61,570 bases of DNA from an uncultured Prevotella sp. (GCA_905196835.1 CAJJWN010000019.1:1-61570); one strand, 5' to 3'. Counted from the stretch's first letter, positions 1 to 8,312 are shown. A program made the numbers and translations. The notes: generated by a model not told the origin, from the sequence alone.

Positions 1-150
1 TCCGGCGGATTTGCAATCCGCCGGTTCTTATTATAAGGATTTGCAATCCGATTGACAATTCCTTGTTTGCTGACGGCAAGGCGTGGCGGTTTGAGCGGAT
101 TACAAATCCTTATAGCATAGTTCGGCGGATTGCAAATCACGCCGAAACAC
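1..150 (+). repeat. REP-like unit upstream of RAYT
   Basis: Compound palindromic unit, cut by the window edge. It begins with CCGGCGGATT and AATCCGCCGG around a TGC loop. A longer pair follows: ATAAGGATTTGCAATCCG near 35 and CGGATTACAAATCCTTAT near 98. A TTCGGCG/CGCCGAA hairpin closes it near 121-147. Three near copies lie downstream of the transposase, so this is probably its cognate REP. Confidence 0.8.
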
Positions 151-311
151 AGAGGAAGAAGCAAACGAAACACAGAAATAGACGAAACGCAGAAGCCACA
201 GAGGCAGCCGAAATTCGATATTTTTATTCCGAAATGAAACAAAATTATAATCGAATATATTACAACCAATTAAAAAACATTAACTTTGCACTAAATGCCG
301 ACAGAAACAAC

Positions 312-860
312 ATGAGCAACACCAGAGCAAGTTTTACGTTACATGAACTGCACTTCATAACAATCACAGTGGTAGACTGGATTGACATATTCACACGCCC
401 TTTGTATAAACATATAATAACAGACTCTTTGGCGTATTGCCAGCAAAACAAAGGCTTGAGGATTTTCGCATGGGTTTTGATGAGCAACCATCTTCATGCC
501 ATTGTTGATGCAAGCGGAGAGCTGTCAGTTGCCGACATCGTAAGGGATTTCAAGAAATACACAAGTAAGAGATTGTTGAAGGAAATACAGACGAACCCTA
601 ATGAGAGCCGACGTGAATGGATACTCAACCGCTTACGCTATGCAGGCAACAATGACAAAAAGATAACCAACTATCGCTTATGGCAGGACGGTTATCATCC
701 AGAACAAATTTATACCTATGAATTTTATAAACAAAAGTTGGATTACATTCACTTGAATCCTGTCCGGCAAGAACTTGTTGCCAAGGCCGAAGACTACTTG
801 TATAGTTCGGCTACTGATTATGCTGGTGGAAAGGGCTTGGTTGATGTTCTCGTAATTTGA
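312..860 (+). CDS. REP-associated tyrosine transposase (RAYT, IS200/Y1-like)
   Basis: Single-strand DNA transposase-like protein of 182 aa. It shows the HUH motif in MSNHLHAIV and the family signature YIHLNPV near the C-terminus, where the catalytic Tyr lies. I start at ATG 312 because the upstream in-frame stretch is REP repeat sequence. No second ORF or IS ends are visible. The gene is framed by its REP-like units (1-150 and 931-1475), the usual arrangement for RAYTs, which are thought to process and move REP palindromes. A degenerate related unit lies at 21806-21945. Family is clear; activity cannot be judged. Confidence 0.88.
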   Translation: MSNTRASFTLHELHFITITVVDWIDIFTRPLYKHIITDSLAYCQQNKGLRIFAWVLMSNHLHAIVDASGELSVADIVRDFKKYTSKRLLKEIQTNPNESRREWILNRLRYAGNNDKKITNYRLWQDGYHPEQIYTYEFYKQKLDYIHLNPVRQELVAKAEDYLYSSATDYAGGKGLVDVLVI

Positions 861-930
861 TTACAGATATCTTTATGTTCTGTTTGTTCCAGCGGACTTG
901 CAATTTGTTCCGGCGTGATTTGCTAACTTT

Positions 931-1475
931 GTTCCGGCGGATTTGCAATCTGCCGGTTCTTATTATAAGGATTTGCAATCCGATTGACTGTTCATTGTTT
1001 GCTGACGGCAAGGCATAACGGTTTGAGCGGATTGCAAATCCTTATAGTATAGTTCGGCGGATTGCAAATCACGCCGAAACACAGAAACCACTGAAACGCA
1101 GAAACAAACGAAACACAGAAACAAACGAAACACGGAAGCTACAGAAACACAGCTAACTTTGTTCCGGCGGATTTGCAATCTGCCGGTTCTTATTATAAGG
1201 ATTTGCAATCCGATTGACTGTTCATTGTTTGCTGACGGCAAGGCATAACGGTTTGAGCGGATTGCAAATCCTTATAGTATAGTTCGGCGGATTGCAAATC
1301 ACGCCGAAACACAGGATTTGTTCCGGCGGATTTGCAATCCGCCGGTTCTTATTATAAGGATTTGCAATCCGATTGAATAATCCTTGTTTGCTGACGGCAA
1401 GGCGTAACGGTTTGAGCGGATTACAAATCCTTATAGCATATTTCGGCGGATTACAAATCACGCCGAAACACAGAA
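931..1475 (+). repeat. Three REP-like units downstream of RAYT
   Basis: Units at 931-1085, 1161-1315 and 1320-1475 repeat the compound palindrome of 1-150. The first two are about 230 bp apart and nearly identical, including the preceding GCTAACTTTG, which indicates tandem duplication. Between and after them are short direct repeats of the type CGAAACACAGAAAC. A decayed fragment lies at 885-925. Small ORFs across this area are repeat sequence, not genes. Confidence 0.82.
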
Positions 1476-1581
1476 ACCGCCGAAACGCAGAAACAAACAA
1501 AACACGGAAACAAACGAAACACAGAAATAAACGAAACACAGAAACCGCCGAAACGCAAAAAAGACCGTAAACAGAGAGGAC

Positions 1582-1687
1582 GGCAAACGGCGCTGCAATA
1601 TGCCATGTTTTGCGCTGCAAAAGACGGTCTTTTGCCGTGCAAAACATGGCCTTTCATAAGGCGAAAGGCCGCATATTGCAAAACATA
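1582..1687. repeat. 22-bp palindrome array A (degenerate)
   Basis: Contains AAAGACGGTCTTTTG flanked by imperfect copies inside a larger inverted repeat: GCAATATGCCATGTTTTGC on the left, with the complementary GCATATTGC and GCAAAACATGG on the right. It belongs to the dispersed AAAGGCCGTCTTTT family. Confidence 0.65.
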
Positions 1688-1717
1688 CAAATATAAAATG
1701 CGAGGCCGTTTGTCCTT

Positions 1718-1890
1718 CAATCTTTCACCGCAGGTGACAACTCGCTGTAAGCCAGGGCGTTAGGCGGTGAAAGATTGTTGGTTTCATCCTTCACCATCTT
1801 TCACCTGCCGGTGAAAGACGTGAAAGATGTACTGACACCATCTTTCACCATGAAATGTATTGGAAGCCAGCGCGTTACCCCCTGCGGTGA
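1718..1890. repeat. TCTTTCACC / GGTGAAAGA inverted repeat cluster
   Basis: Perfect 14-bp arms CAATCTTTCACCGC (1718-1731) and GCGGTGAAAGATTG (1764-1777), followed by further copies of TCTTTCACC and GGTGAAAGA to about 1890. The loop holds AGCCAGGGCGTTA and a later stretch AGCCAGCGCGTTA. Both resemble the tail motif next to several 22-bp arrays. Confidence 0.7.
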
Positions 1891-1929
1891 AAGATTGAAT
1901 GATGTTTTTGAAAAAAATATCGTTTCCAA

Positions 1930-1957
1930 TGTAACAAAACAGCAAGTTATTACGTCT
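1930..1957 (+). promoter_or_regulatory. Candidate ECF-sigma promoter of the DUF4252 operon
   Basis: TGTAAC at 1930-1935 and CGTCT at 1953-1957 are separated by 17 nt, the layout of many ECF promoters (AAC in -35, CGTC in -10). No TAnnTTTG box is visible here. The site lies about 30 nt before ATG 1987, so autoregulation by the ECF sigma of this operon is an inference. Confidence 0.45.
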
Positions 1958-1986
1958 GCATAATAAAGGACATAAAACTTGAAGCG

Positions 1987-2451
1987 ATGAAAAGGACATT
2001 TACGCTAATCATGTTGGCGGCGACGCTATGCCTCGCGGCTGTGGCCAAGACGAGCAACGAGGTGATACGCGACATACGCGCGGACGACAAGGCGTTCACC
2101 GTAAGGCTGAACTGGTTGACGAAGACCCTGCTGCCGGGCCTGGCGGACGAAGCGTTGAAAGGGGCAATGCACCACATACGCAGCGGCACCATTGTGACGA
2201 TAGACGATGGCGGCGAGGCGTCGAAGAGGAAGTTTCTTGAATGCGTAGCCCAGCTTGACACGTGTGTCTACCTGCCGCTGGCACGCGTCTGCGACGAGGA
2301 GGAAACGGTGCAGCTGTTCGGCAGGATGAAGAACGGAAGCATAAGGGAGCTGCTGGTAGCAGTGGCCGACGGCGATGACTGCACCCTTGTCCGCCTGAAA
2401 GGCAGGTTTACAAAGGAGGACGTACAGCGGATGCTCGGGAACAAAAACTGA
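1987..2451 (+). CDS. DUF4252-like exported protein
   Basis: 154 aa with a Sec signal peptide (MKRTFTLIMLAATLCLAAVAK). The C-terminal half has the layout I associate with DUF4252: a strand ending LFGRMKNGSIRELLVAVADG, then a terminal helix. No catalytic motif is visible, and no lipobox cysteine is seen. It shares signal-peptide pattern and C-terminal motif (VAVADG) with the next gene, so the two are paralogs. First gene of the ECF operon; function unknown, probably envelope. Confidence 0.72.
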   Translation: MKRTFTLIMLAATLCLAAVAKTSNEVIRDIRADDKAFTVRLNWLTKTLLPGLADEALKGAMHHIRSGTIVTIDDGGEASKRKFLECVAQLDTCVYLPLARVCDEEETVQLFGRMKNGSIRELLVAVADGDDCTLVRLKGRFTKEDVQRMLGNKN

Positions 2452-2484
2452 AATACATTGAAAACAAATAAAACGTAACGCACA

Positions 2485-2955
2485 ATGAAAAAGATTTTCA
2501 CACTAATCGTGACGGCTGCGCTATGCCTTACGGGAGCCGCAAAGACGGCCGACGAAGTAATCAACGAACTGGAAAAGGACAACGGCGCGATGGTAATACG
2601 CTTCAACAAGGAGACGCTTGCCACGCAGATGGGCAAGACGGGCAATAAAGACCTGGAGCAGATATTAAAGGACATCGACAACGGCTGCGTGGTGATAATA
2701 GAGGGGGCAGACAAGGCCAAGACCGACGCGTTCAACAGCAAGACCGCCGAACTGGACGAGGCTTACGAGCCGATAATGACAGCATTCGACGGGGACGACC
2801 GCGTAAAAGTGCTCGGCCGAACGGAAGGCGACACGGTAAAGGACGTCGTAGTAGCAGTGGCCGACGGCAAGAACTGCGTGCTGGTGTACTTCGCCGGAAG
2901 CATACCCAAAGACAAGATAGGCCAGCTTATAAACAACAAGACGATTAACTTCTGA
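2485..2955 (+). CDS. DUF4252-like exported protein (paralog)
   Basis: 156 aa, exported (MKKIFTLIVTAALCLTGAAK). It aligns along its length with the protein 33 bp upstream: TADEVINELEKDNGAMVIRFNKETL near the N-terminus and VKVLGRTEGDTVKDVVVAVADG near the C-terminus. No enzyme motif is seen. It is followed by a hairpin of GGTTnnnn octamers before the sigma gene. Function unknown. Confidence 0.72.
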   Translation: MKKIFTLIVTAALCLTGAAKTADEVINELEKDNGAMVIRFNKETLATQMGKTGNKDLEQILKDIDNGCVVIIEGADKAKTDAFNSKTAELDEAYEPIMTAFDGDDRVKVLGRTEGDTVKDVVVAVADGKNCVLVYFAGSIPKDKIGQLINNKTINF

Positions 2956-2961
2956 TGAGCA

Positions 2962-3083
2962 GCCGTACGGTTATAGGGTTTTACGGTATAATTGCCGCAT
3001 ACTCTATATAAACCAAAATCCATAAACATCACTGCCACATAGCCGTAAAACCGTATAACCCCATAACCATATAACCGCAAAAC
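2962..3083. repeat. Octamer hairpin element (GGTTnnnn units)
   Basis: Left arm near 2962-2990 (ACGGTTATAGGGTTTTACGG) pairs with the right arm near 3041-3083, which on the minus strand reads as five octamers starting GGTT. It separates the second DUF4252-like gene from the sigma gene and does not end in a T-run. Confidence 0.65.
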
Positions 3084-3087
3084 CAAA

Positions 3088-3606
3088 ATGACAGGCGAAG
3101 AGTTTAAACAACGGTTCATGCCGTACAGCGGCAGGATGTACGCAGTGGCTCTAAGCCTGACATGCGACGGACAGGAGGCCGAAGACGCCGTGCAGGACGC
3201 CTACCTCCGCCTGTGGACGCGGCGCGACAGCCTGCCACGCATGGACAACGCCGAAGCCTACTGCGTGACGCTGGTGAAGCACGTATGCTACGACAGGCTA
3301 CGGAGCAGGCACTTGACGCTCGACGGCAACGGCATCGAAACAATGCGGAAAGCGGCGCAGACCGACACTGCGGAGGAGGTAGAAGCCAAAGACCACGCGG
3401 CAATAATGCGCCGATGCATAGCACGCCTGCCTGAAACAGCGCGCCTGCTGGTCGTAATGCGCGACGTAAACGGCCTCGGCTACGACGAAATAGCACAGGC
3501 CACGGGGCTTGCCCCGTCAAACATACGCGTCACGCTAAGCAGGGCGAGAAAGACTTTACGCGAACAATTCAACGCTATCATAAATTATGGCAACAAACGA
3601 AATTAA
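3088..3606 (+). CDS. ECF-type RNA polymerase sigma factor
   Basis: 172 aa. Region 2 spans about residues 8-75 and includes AEDAVQDAYLRLW; region 4 spans about 105-158, with the HTH in YDEIAQATGLAPSNIRVTL. Regions 1 and 3 are absent, as in ECF sigmas. The end overlaps the next gene by 20 nt, implying translational coupling. It probably directs transcription of its own operon from the TGTAAC-N17-CGTC site at 1930 (inference). The inducing signal is unknown. Confidence 0.92.
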   Translation: MTGEEFKQRFMPYSGRMYAVALSLTCDGQEAEDAVQDAYLRLWTRRDSLPRMDNAEAYCVTLVKHVCYDRLRSRHLTLDGNGIETMRKAAQTDTAEEVEAKDHAAIMRRCIARLPETARLLVVMRDVNGLGYDEIAQATGLAPSNIRVTLSRARKTLREQFNAIINYGNKRN

Positions 3607-4108
3607 AGAGCTGTTGGCACGCTACTATGACGGGCTGACTACCGAAGAGGAGGAGGCGCGCCTGGCGCAGTTGCTCGACGACAACGGCGTGCCCGGCAGC
3701 CTGAAGGCCGAACAACGCTTCTTCACGGCCCTGCACGCCGTCCGTAGCACCGGCGAAAAGCCCGACGCCCTCGACCGGCGGCTCGAGGCGCAGATAGACC
3801 AATGGAGCGGCAATGCCGACTGCACAGCCCGACGCCCCACCCTGCGACTGGCAATGCGCCTGCGCCAAGCCTGCGGCATTGCGGCCAGCGTGCTCGCCGT
3901 AGCCATGCTCGGCACATACCTGCACGGACGGACAAGCATCACGCCCGACGAGCAAGCCGCGCTGGCGCAAGCCCGGACGGCACTGGTAGAGTTCTCGGCC
4001 ACGCTCAACAAAGGCTTCGACCAGATGGCGGCGGCACAGGAAAAAACCGCCGAACTGAACCGCAAGCTAAGCAAATGTATGGAAATGACAAAAACCGACG
4101 TAAAATGA
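3587..4108 (+). CDS. Putative anti-sigma factor, single-pass membrane protein
   Basis: 173 aa. The N-terminal cytoplasmic part (LLARYYDGLTTEEEEARLAQLL) resembles anti-sigma N-domains but lacks the HxxxCxxC zinc motif. One transmembrane segment at about 94-113 is followed by a helical region of about 50 residues that may be a coiled coil. Overlap with the sigma gene upstream and an ATGA overlap downstream support an anti-sigma role. The call rests on position and architecture. Confidence 0.7.
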   Translation: MATNEIKELLARYYDGLTTEEEEARLAQLLDDNGVPGSLKAEQRFFTALHAVRSTGEKPDALDRRLEAQIDQWSGNADCTARRPTLRLAMRLRQACGIAASVLAVAMLGTYLHGRTSITPDEQAALAQARTALVEFSATLNKGFDQMAAAQEKTAELNRKLSKCMEMTKTDVK

Positions 4109-4560
4109 AAAAGCTGATATCAACATTCGTGGCGGCGGTGCTCATAACCGCCAGCCTTGCCGCGCAAGAATCGTTTACAACGAAATTCGGAAGCATCAAA
4201 GGCGTAACGTCCGTATATGTGTCGAAAGCACTGCTCGGCATGATGCCCGACATGAAGAGCAACGGCATGAACTTCGCCGCAGTGGCCTCAAAGCTCGACA
4301 ACATACAGATACTCAACACCGAGACAAAGGCGGCCGCCAACGCCCTTAACAAGGGATGCCGGCAGATTATTGCCAAAGAGAAATACGAGAACCTGATGAA
4401 CGTAAGCGACGGCGGCGAGCACACCGGCATATACATGAAGGAATACGCCCGGGGCAAGAAGCAGTACATCATGCTCAACATTGACGAAGATGAGACAAGC
4501 GTCATCGTGCTGACGGGCGACCTTACGCTGCAAGACATAAAGAACGTAATAGGAAAATAG
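4105..4560 (+). CDS. DUF4252-like exported protein (third copy)
   Basis: 151 aa. Start ATG 4105 overlaps the previous stop (ATGA). Signal peptide MKKLISTFVAAVLITASLAA is followed by a mature domain opening FTTKFGSIKGVTSVYVSKALL and ending SVIVLTGDLTLQDIKNVIG, a common DUF4252 pattern. It is closer to canonical DUF4252 than the two upstream copies. Last gene of the operon, followed by a strong terminator. Function unknown. Confidence 0.8.
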   Translation: MKKLISTFVAAVLITASLAAQESFTTKFGSIKGVTSVYVSKALLGMMPDMKSNGMNFAAVASKLDNIQILNTETKAAANALNKGCRQIIAKEKYENLMNVSDGGEHTGIYMKEYARGKKQYIMLNIDEDETSVIVLTGDLTLQDIKNVIGK

Positions 4561-4588
4561 TGTGCAACCACACGAAAAACATTAACAC

Positions 4589-4636
4589 AATGTCCGTACC
4601 CAAAGGCTAAGCCGACAACGGGTACGGACATTTTTT
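4589..4636 (+). terminator. Rho-independent terminator of ECF operon
   Basis: AATGTCCGTACCC (4589-4601) pairs perfectly with GGGTACGGACATT, followed by TTTTTT. Confidence 0.92.
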
Positions 4637-4741
4637 ACCGCACAACAAAATTCGTCAAATGCCGGAATACTGCACCATGTACCCACCAAAATACGCCAAT
4701 AATACTTCAAGCCGGCAATGAAACCTCACCTTTACATAACA

Positions 4742-4782
4742 AACAAGCGGAAACCCTTTGTGTATCAGGATTTCCGCTTGTT
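4742..4782 (-). terminator. Terminator downstream of tRNA-His
   Basis: AACAAGCGGAAA (4742-4753) and TTTCCGCTTGTT (4771-4782) form a 12-bp stem just past the tRNA 3' end on the minus strand. The U-rich tail is short (TTGTTTG). Confidence 0.7.
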
Positions 4783-4790
4783 CATTTCCG

Positions 4791-4865
4791 GGTGGAGGGT
4801 GGGGCTCGAACCCACGACATTCAGAACCACAATCTGACGCTCTAACCAACTGAACTACATCCACC
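4791..4865 (-). tRNA. tRNA-His (GTG)
   Basis: Folds as a cloverleaf on the minus strand: D-arm GTTCAGTTGGTTAGAGC, anticodon stem TCAGA/TCTGA around loop TTGTGGT (anticodon GTG), and T-arm GTGGG-TTCGAGC-CCCAC. The extra G-1 opposite C73, diagnostic of tRNA-His, is encoded. The acceptor stem has one apparent U-C mismatch (6-67). CCA is not encoded. Confidence 0.95.
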
Positions 4866-4899
4866 GTGTTAGAAAGTGCTTCCCGTTGGAAAGCGAGTG

Positions 4900-4907
4900 C
4901 AAAGGTA
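4900..4907 (-). promoter_or_regulatory. -7 box for tRNA-His
   Basis: Minus-strand TACCTTTG, 34 nt upstream of the tRNA. It overlaps a TACGGGATTT/AAATCCCGTA hairpin (4906-4942) that may end secG transcripts. Confidence 0.7.
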
Positions 4908-4957
4908 CGGGATTTATTTGAAACGACCAAACAAATCCCGTATTTTTTTCTTCTTAC

Positions 4958-5368
4958 TTAGTTTGCAGGTGTCTTTGGAGCCTGCGGAGCAGCTTGCTTG
5001 GCTGCGTCGCCTGCCTTCGCCGCATCGCCTGCTTGTGCGGGAGCGGCCTGTTTTGTCTGGCTCGCGCCAAATCCGGGCAGGTTGTTCGGGTTAGTCTGCT
5101 GCTGCTCGGTAGCGTTGCGCTCGATAACGCTTTCTGTGTCGGCGGCTTTCGGAGCCACGTATGCGCAGATTACGCTGAGTACGACCATAGCCACTGCAAG
5201 TCCCCATGTAGTCTTTTCGATTACGTCGGTAGTCTTGCGGACACCCATTATCTGGTTTGAAGATGAGAAGTTGGAGGCAAGTCCTCCGCCTTTTGATTCC
5301 TGTATCAGCACAATTCCTATCATGAGCAGTGCCGCCAGGACGATTAAGATTACGAATAATGTGTACAT
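4958..5368 (-). CDS. secG: Preprotein translocase subunit SecG
   Basis: 136 aa inner-membrane subunit of SecYEG. Two transmembrane helices (about 3-22 and 53-72) flank the conserved segment GIVLIQESKGGGLASNF. The tail after about 80 is low-complexity, rich in Ala, Lys, Gln and Pro, as in other Bacteroidales SecG. It is preceded by the TPR-like gene by 5 bp and probably shares its transcript. Confidence 0.93.
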   Translation of the reverse strand: MYTLFVILIVLAALLMIGIVLIQESKGGGLASNFSSSNQIMGVRKTTDVIEKTTWGLAVAMVVLSVICAYVAPKAADTESVIERNATEQQQTNPNNLPGFGASQTKQAAPAQAGDAAKAGDAAKQAAPQAPKTPAN

Positions 5369-5373
5369 TGTCT

Positions 5374-6132
5374 TTATTTATATTTATTATTTATTATCAG
5401 TTTTTCCAAGAACCGAATTTGGTCTGCAAAGTAAGCATTTTTTTTTGGATAATTCAAATTTAAACGCTTAATTATTTCCAATGCCTTTGAATATCGCCCT
5501 TGCCGTATGTATATCTGGGCCAAAGTCTCGGTAAAATACTTTTCGTCGCCCTCACGCTTGTCGTTGTTTTCTATTTCGGGCACGTATTCAGGCTCGTCCT
5601 TCAGCTCTATCTTGCCGCTGTCATTGTTGATGAAGTTGTCTATCAGGTCTTGTCCGCGCATGGCAGGGCTGTCGTCGTCAAGTCCGCCTTCTGTCTCGAG
5701 CAGGTATGACACGTAGTCAATCGCGGCGTCGGCAGGTGTGGGCTTACGCTTCTTGCGCCCGTCCTTCGCGGCGGCGTCGTTGTCAGTGTCGGCGGGAATG
5801 GAGTCAAGGAAGCGGTCGATTAGCGAAATGGTACGGCTTGCCCCGCCGTTTTCCACGGCTTCAGCCTTCGTCTCTTCCTTAGGCTTTTCAGGCTGGCGCA
5901 GCCTGTAATGGGCGGCTTCCACAAGATTGAACACCACCTCGCGGTCGGCCACATACACCGCCGAACGGCGCAGTTCCTCGTCGAACGACGGGTCGTGCAG
6001 CAGGTAAAGGTTTTGAAGCAGGAGCAACCTTGCCGTCTGGAAATAAGGATACAGGGCAAGAAGGGAACGCAGGTCGTACAGCGTCTCCTTGTCCATAAGT
6101 TCGGGGTGTCTTATCAGTTGATCCAAATCCAT
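5374..6132 (-). CDS. Conserved Bacteroidales protein with C-terminal TPR-like helices
   Basis: 252 aa, soluble, no signal peptide. ATG 6132 (MDLDQLIRHPELM) is preferred to a GTG six bases upstream. Residues 1-80 are helical (LYDLRSLLALYPYFQTARLLLL). An acidic, Lys-rich linker follows, and the C-terminus carries one TPR-like repeat (YFTETLAQIYIRQGRYSKALEI). It sits between lptE and secG, so an envelope-assembly adaptor role is possible but unproven. Confidence 0.7.
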   Translation of the reverse strand: MDLDQLIRHPELMDKETLYDLRSLLALYPYFQTARLLLLQNLYLLHDPSFDEELRRSAVYVADREVVFNLVEAAHYRLRQPEKPKEETKAEAVENGGASRTISLIDRFLDSIPADTDNDAAAKDGRKKRKPTPADAAIDYVSYLLETEGGLDDDSPAMRGQDLIDNFINNDSGKIELKDEPEYVPEIENNDKREGDEKYFTETLAQIYIRQGRYSKALEIIKRLNLNYPKKNAYFADQIRFLEKLIINNKYK

Positions 6133-6144
6133 TGGCACGACGGT

Positions 6145-6657
6145 TTACCAGTTTGCCACTGTTGCGTTGAATATCTGGTCGGTAATGTCTTCCACCATTT
6201 GCGTTACAAGTTCTTCCTGCACGGATGTAAACGACTGTGTGGTCTCAAACGAGGCCGTAGCCGTAAACTGGCGTTCAAAGTCTTCGTTGTGGTTGGCGTT
6301 GTTGGTGAACCTCACGTTGACGGTCATCGACAGTTCGGCCTGCGCCGATGTGCCCTCCGACGTAACGGCCTTGTTGCGCTGCGAGTATTGCGTTATCTCG
6401 CCTTCTATCTTCATGTCGCCGTTGCGTCTCACCTGGATGAGGCGTGTATGGTTGGCGAAGATGTCTTTCAGTTGGTTGTTGAATATGCTCCCCATCGGTG
6501 CCCATACGTAGCTTGAGCGTATCGGGAAATCGGCAATCTCGATGGTCTTGGTCTTTGAGTAGTCGATGCTTGCGCCGTTGAACTTGTACGATACGGTGCA
6601 CGATACCAGCACCGCCGCCAGCGCCAGCACCGCCGTAAGGTATTTAACGCGCGGCAT
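6145..6657 (-). CDS. lptE: LptE-family LPS assembly lipoprotein
   Basis: 170 aa. A lipoprotein signal ends LAAVLVSC. YKFNGASIDYSKTKTIEIADF and the following alpha/beta layout match the Bacteroidetes LptE family, which partners LptD at the outer membrane in LPS insertion. ATG 6657 gives a compact signal; ATG 6678 (7 more residues, overlapping the upstream gene) is possible. It lies 12 bp upstream of the TPR-like gene in a run from the sigma-54 activator to secG. Confidence 0.82.
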   Translation of the reverse strand: MPRVKYLTAVLALAAVLVSCTVSYKFNGASIDYSKTKTIEIADFPIRSSYVWAPMGSIFNNQLKDIFANHTRLIQVRRNGDMKIEGEITQYSQRNKAVTSEGTSAQAELSMTVNVRFTNNANHNEDFERQFTATASFETTQSFTSVQEELVTQMVEDITDQIFNATVANW

Positions 6658-6661
6658 CCTA

Positions 6662-7891
6662 TTATTTGTCAAGTCCATATTGCTTAATTCTTCTGTAAAG
6701 GGTGCGGTCTGATATGCCCAGTTCCTTGGCCGCTTTCTTGCGGTTGCCGCCGTTGCGCTCGAGTGCCTTCTCTACCATCTGGCGGCCCAGGTCTTCGAGG
6801 TTAAGGCTCTCGGGCTCTGATATTTCCTCGGCCACGGCGTCCTGCACGGACTGTTCCTGACGCACGTCGGTATCAACGCCACGGGTCACGCCTGGAATAA
6901 CCGACGGAAGGTTGGGCTGTGCGTCCACGCCATGTATCCCGCGTGCAGTGTCAATCTGCTTGCGCAGGCTGTTCATCTCGCGGCGCAGGTCGCTTACGTT
7001 GCCACGCAGCTCGTACAGTATCTTGTAAAGTATCTCGCGCTCGCTTTCAAACGAGTGACCGCCCGTAGCGGCACTCATCGTAGCCAGCTGCGTGCTCTCG
7101 GCGTCCTCGGGAATGAACTTGTGTATCGTAGCGCCGTCAATAACGCGCTCTTCGCTCAGCACCGACATCTGCTCGGTGATGTTCTTCAGCTGCCTCACGT
7201 TGCCCGGCCACTTGTATTTCAGCATCACGGCCTTGGCCTCTTCGGTAAGCGTAATCTTCGGCAGACGGTACTTCTCGGCCATCTGCATGGCGAACAGGCG
7301 GAACAGCAGCAGTATGTCCTCGCCGCGGTCGCGCAGCGGGGGCATCTGTATGGGAATGGTGTTCAGGCGGTAATACAAGTCCTCGCGGAAGCGGCCTTCG
7401 CTTATCGCCTTGCGCATGTTGACGTTAGTGGCGGCCACTATGCGCACGTCGGTCTTCATTATGCGCTGTCCGCCCACGCGGATATACTCGCCCGTTTCGA
7501 GCACACGCAGCAGGCGAGCCTGCGTAGCGAGCGGCAACTCGCCTACTTCGTCAAGGAAGATGGTGCCCTTGTCGGCCACGCCGAAGTAGCCTTCGCTCTC
7601 GCCTATCGCGCCGGTGAACGAGCCTTTCTCGTGGCCGAAGAGCTCGCTGTCAATCGTCCCTTCGGGAATGGAACCGCAGTTTATGGCAAAATACTTCTCA
7701 CGCCGGCGCGGCGAATTGTCGTGTATGATGCGCGGGACAATCTCCTTGCCCACACCGCTCTCACCCACGACGAGCACCGACAAGTCTGTCGGCGCCACCT
7801 GCATGGCCACGTCGATGGCGCGGTTCAGCCCGGGGCAGTTGCCCACTATGTTGTACCGCTGTTTTACCTTTTGCAGTTCAGTAGTGTTCAT
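6662..7891 (-). CDS. Sigma-54-dependent transcriptional activator (AAA+ / Fis)
   Basis: 409 aa. There is no receiver domain; the AAA+ domain starts almost at the N-terminus. Walker A GESGVGKE is at 43-50, the sigma-54 contact loop GSFTGA at 90-95 and Walker B IFLDE at 111-115. After a variable linker (about 255-365), a Fis-type HTH ends the protein (AAKELGISDRTLYRRI). It heads the lptE-TPR-secG cluster. Activity must be set by another protein or by expression level. Confidence 0.93.
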   Translation of the reverse strand: MNTTELQKVKQRYNIVGNCPGLNRAIDVAMQVAPTDLSVLVVGESGVGKEIVPRIIHDNSPRRREKYFAINCGSIPEGTIDSELFGHEKGSFTGAIGESEGYFGVADKGTIFLDEVGELPLATQARLLRVLETGEYIRVGGQRIMKTDVRIVAATNVNMRKAISEGRFREDLYYRLNTIPIQMPPLRDRGEDILLLFRLFAMQMAEKYRLPKITLTEEAKAVMLKYKWPGNVRQLKNITEQMSVLSEERVIDGATIHKFIPEDAESTQLATMSAATGGHSFESEREILYKILYELRGNVSDLRREMNSLRKQIDTARGIHGVDAQPNLPSVIPGVTRGVDTDVRQEQSVQDAVAEEISEPESLNLEDLGRQMVEKALERNGGNRKKAAKELGISDRTLYRRIKQYGLDK

Positions 7892-7899
7892 TTAGCTGA

Positions 7900-7907
7900 C
7901 AAAATTA
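7900..7907 (-). promoter_or_regulatory. -7 box for sigma-54 activator operon
   Basis: Minus-strand TAATTTTG ends 9 nt before ATG 7891, predicting a leader of only about 5 nt. Confidence 0.6.
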
Positions 7908-8091
7908 CGCATTTTATTTGAATTACCGCCACGGGCAGCCGTAAAATTGTATTTTTTCACACATACGCACACCTTACACGCCCATACCAATGCGCAGCAA
8001 AGCCGTCGGTATGACAACAACACCGGCCAACACAATACACGCAACTGCATGGTTGGCCTTATGGCAGACTCAAGTATGAAAATGCAAATAA

Positions 8092-8205
8092 TAAAAAGCG
8101 CGTTGCAAAAGGCCGTAAACCGCCTTCTAAAACACGGCCTTTTGCAAGGCAATATGCCACCTTTCGCAACGCAGTTCACGGCCTTTCACAATGCGCTTAA
8201 AAACA
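8092..8205. repeat. 22-bp palindrome array B
   Basis: Divergent member: AAAAGGCCGT, AACACGGCCTTTTGC and ACGGCCTTTC cores inside an outer inverted repeat (AAAAAGCGCGTTGCAAAAGG with CCTTTCACAATGCGCTTAAA). It fills most of the gap between the activator promoter and the flippase-like gene. Confidence 0.65.
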
Positions 8206-8230
8206 TGTTCACATACTGTTTGTATTCCGC

Positions 8231-8284
8231 AATGTCACAATGCGGTGCAACTTCCTGTCTGCCAGGCAGTTGGTTTGTGACATT
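8231..8284. terminator. Hairpin between array B and flippase-like gene
   Basis: AATGTCACAA (8231-8240) pairs with TTGTGACATT (8275-8284), with an inner CTGNCTGCCAGGCAG hairpin. No T-run is seen, so a terminator role is uncertain. Confidence 0.35.
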
Positions 8285-8312
8285 ATGGAATTAAAAGGTT
8301 GAATGAAAACGC

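Noticed and set aside
1222..1647. 141-residue ORF rich in Cys, Phe and Val
   Set aside because: Translation of REP units and GAAACACAG minirepeats; no independent coding signal.
4906..4942. Plus-strand terminator ending in TTTTTTT
   Set aside because: The T-run is on the strand with no gene upstream; on the minus strand it overlaps the tRNA promoter, so its role is unclear and it is noted only with that promoter.
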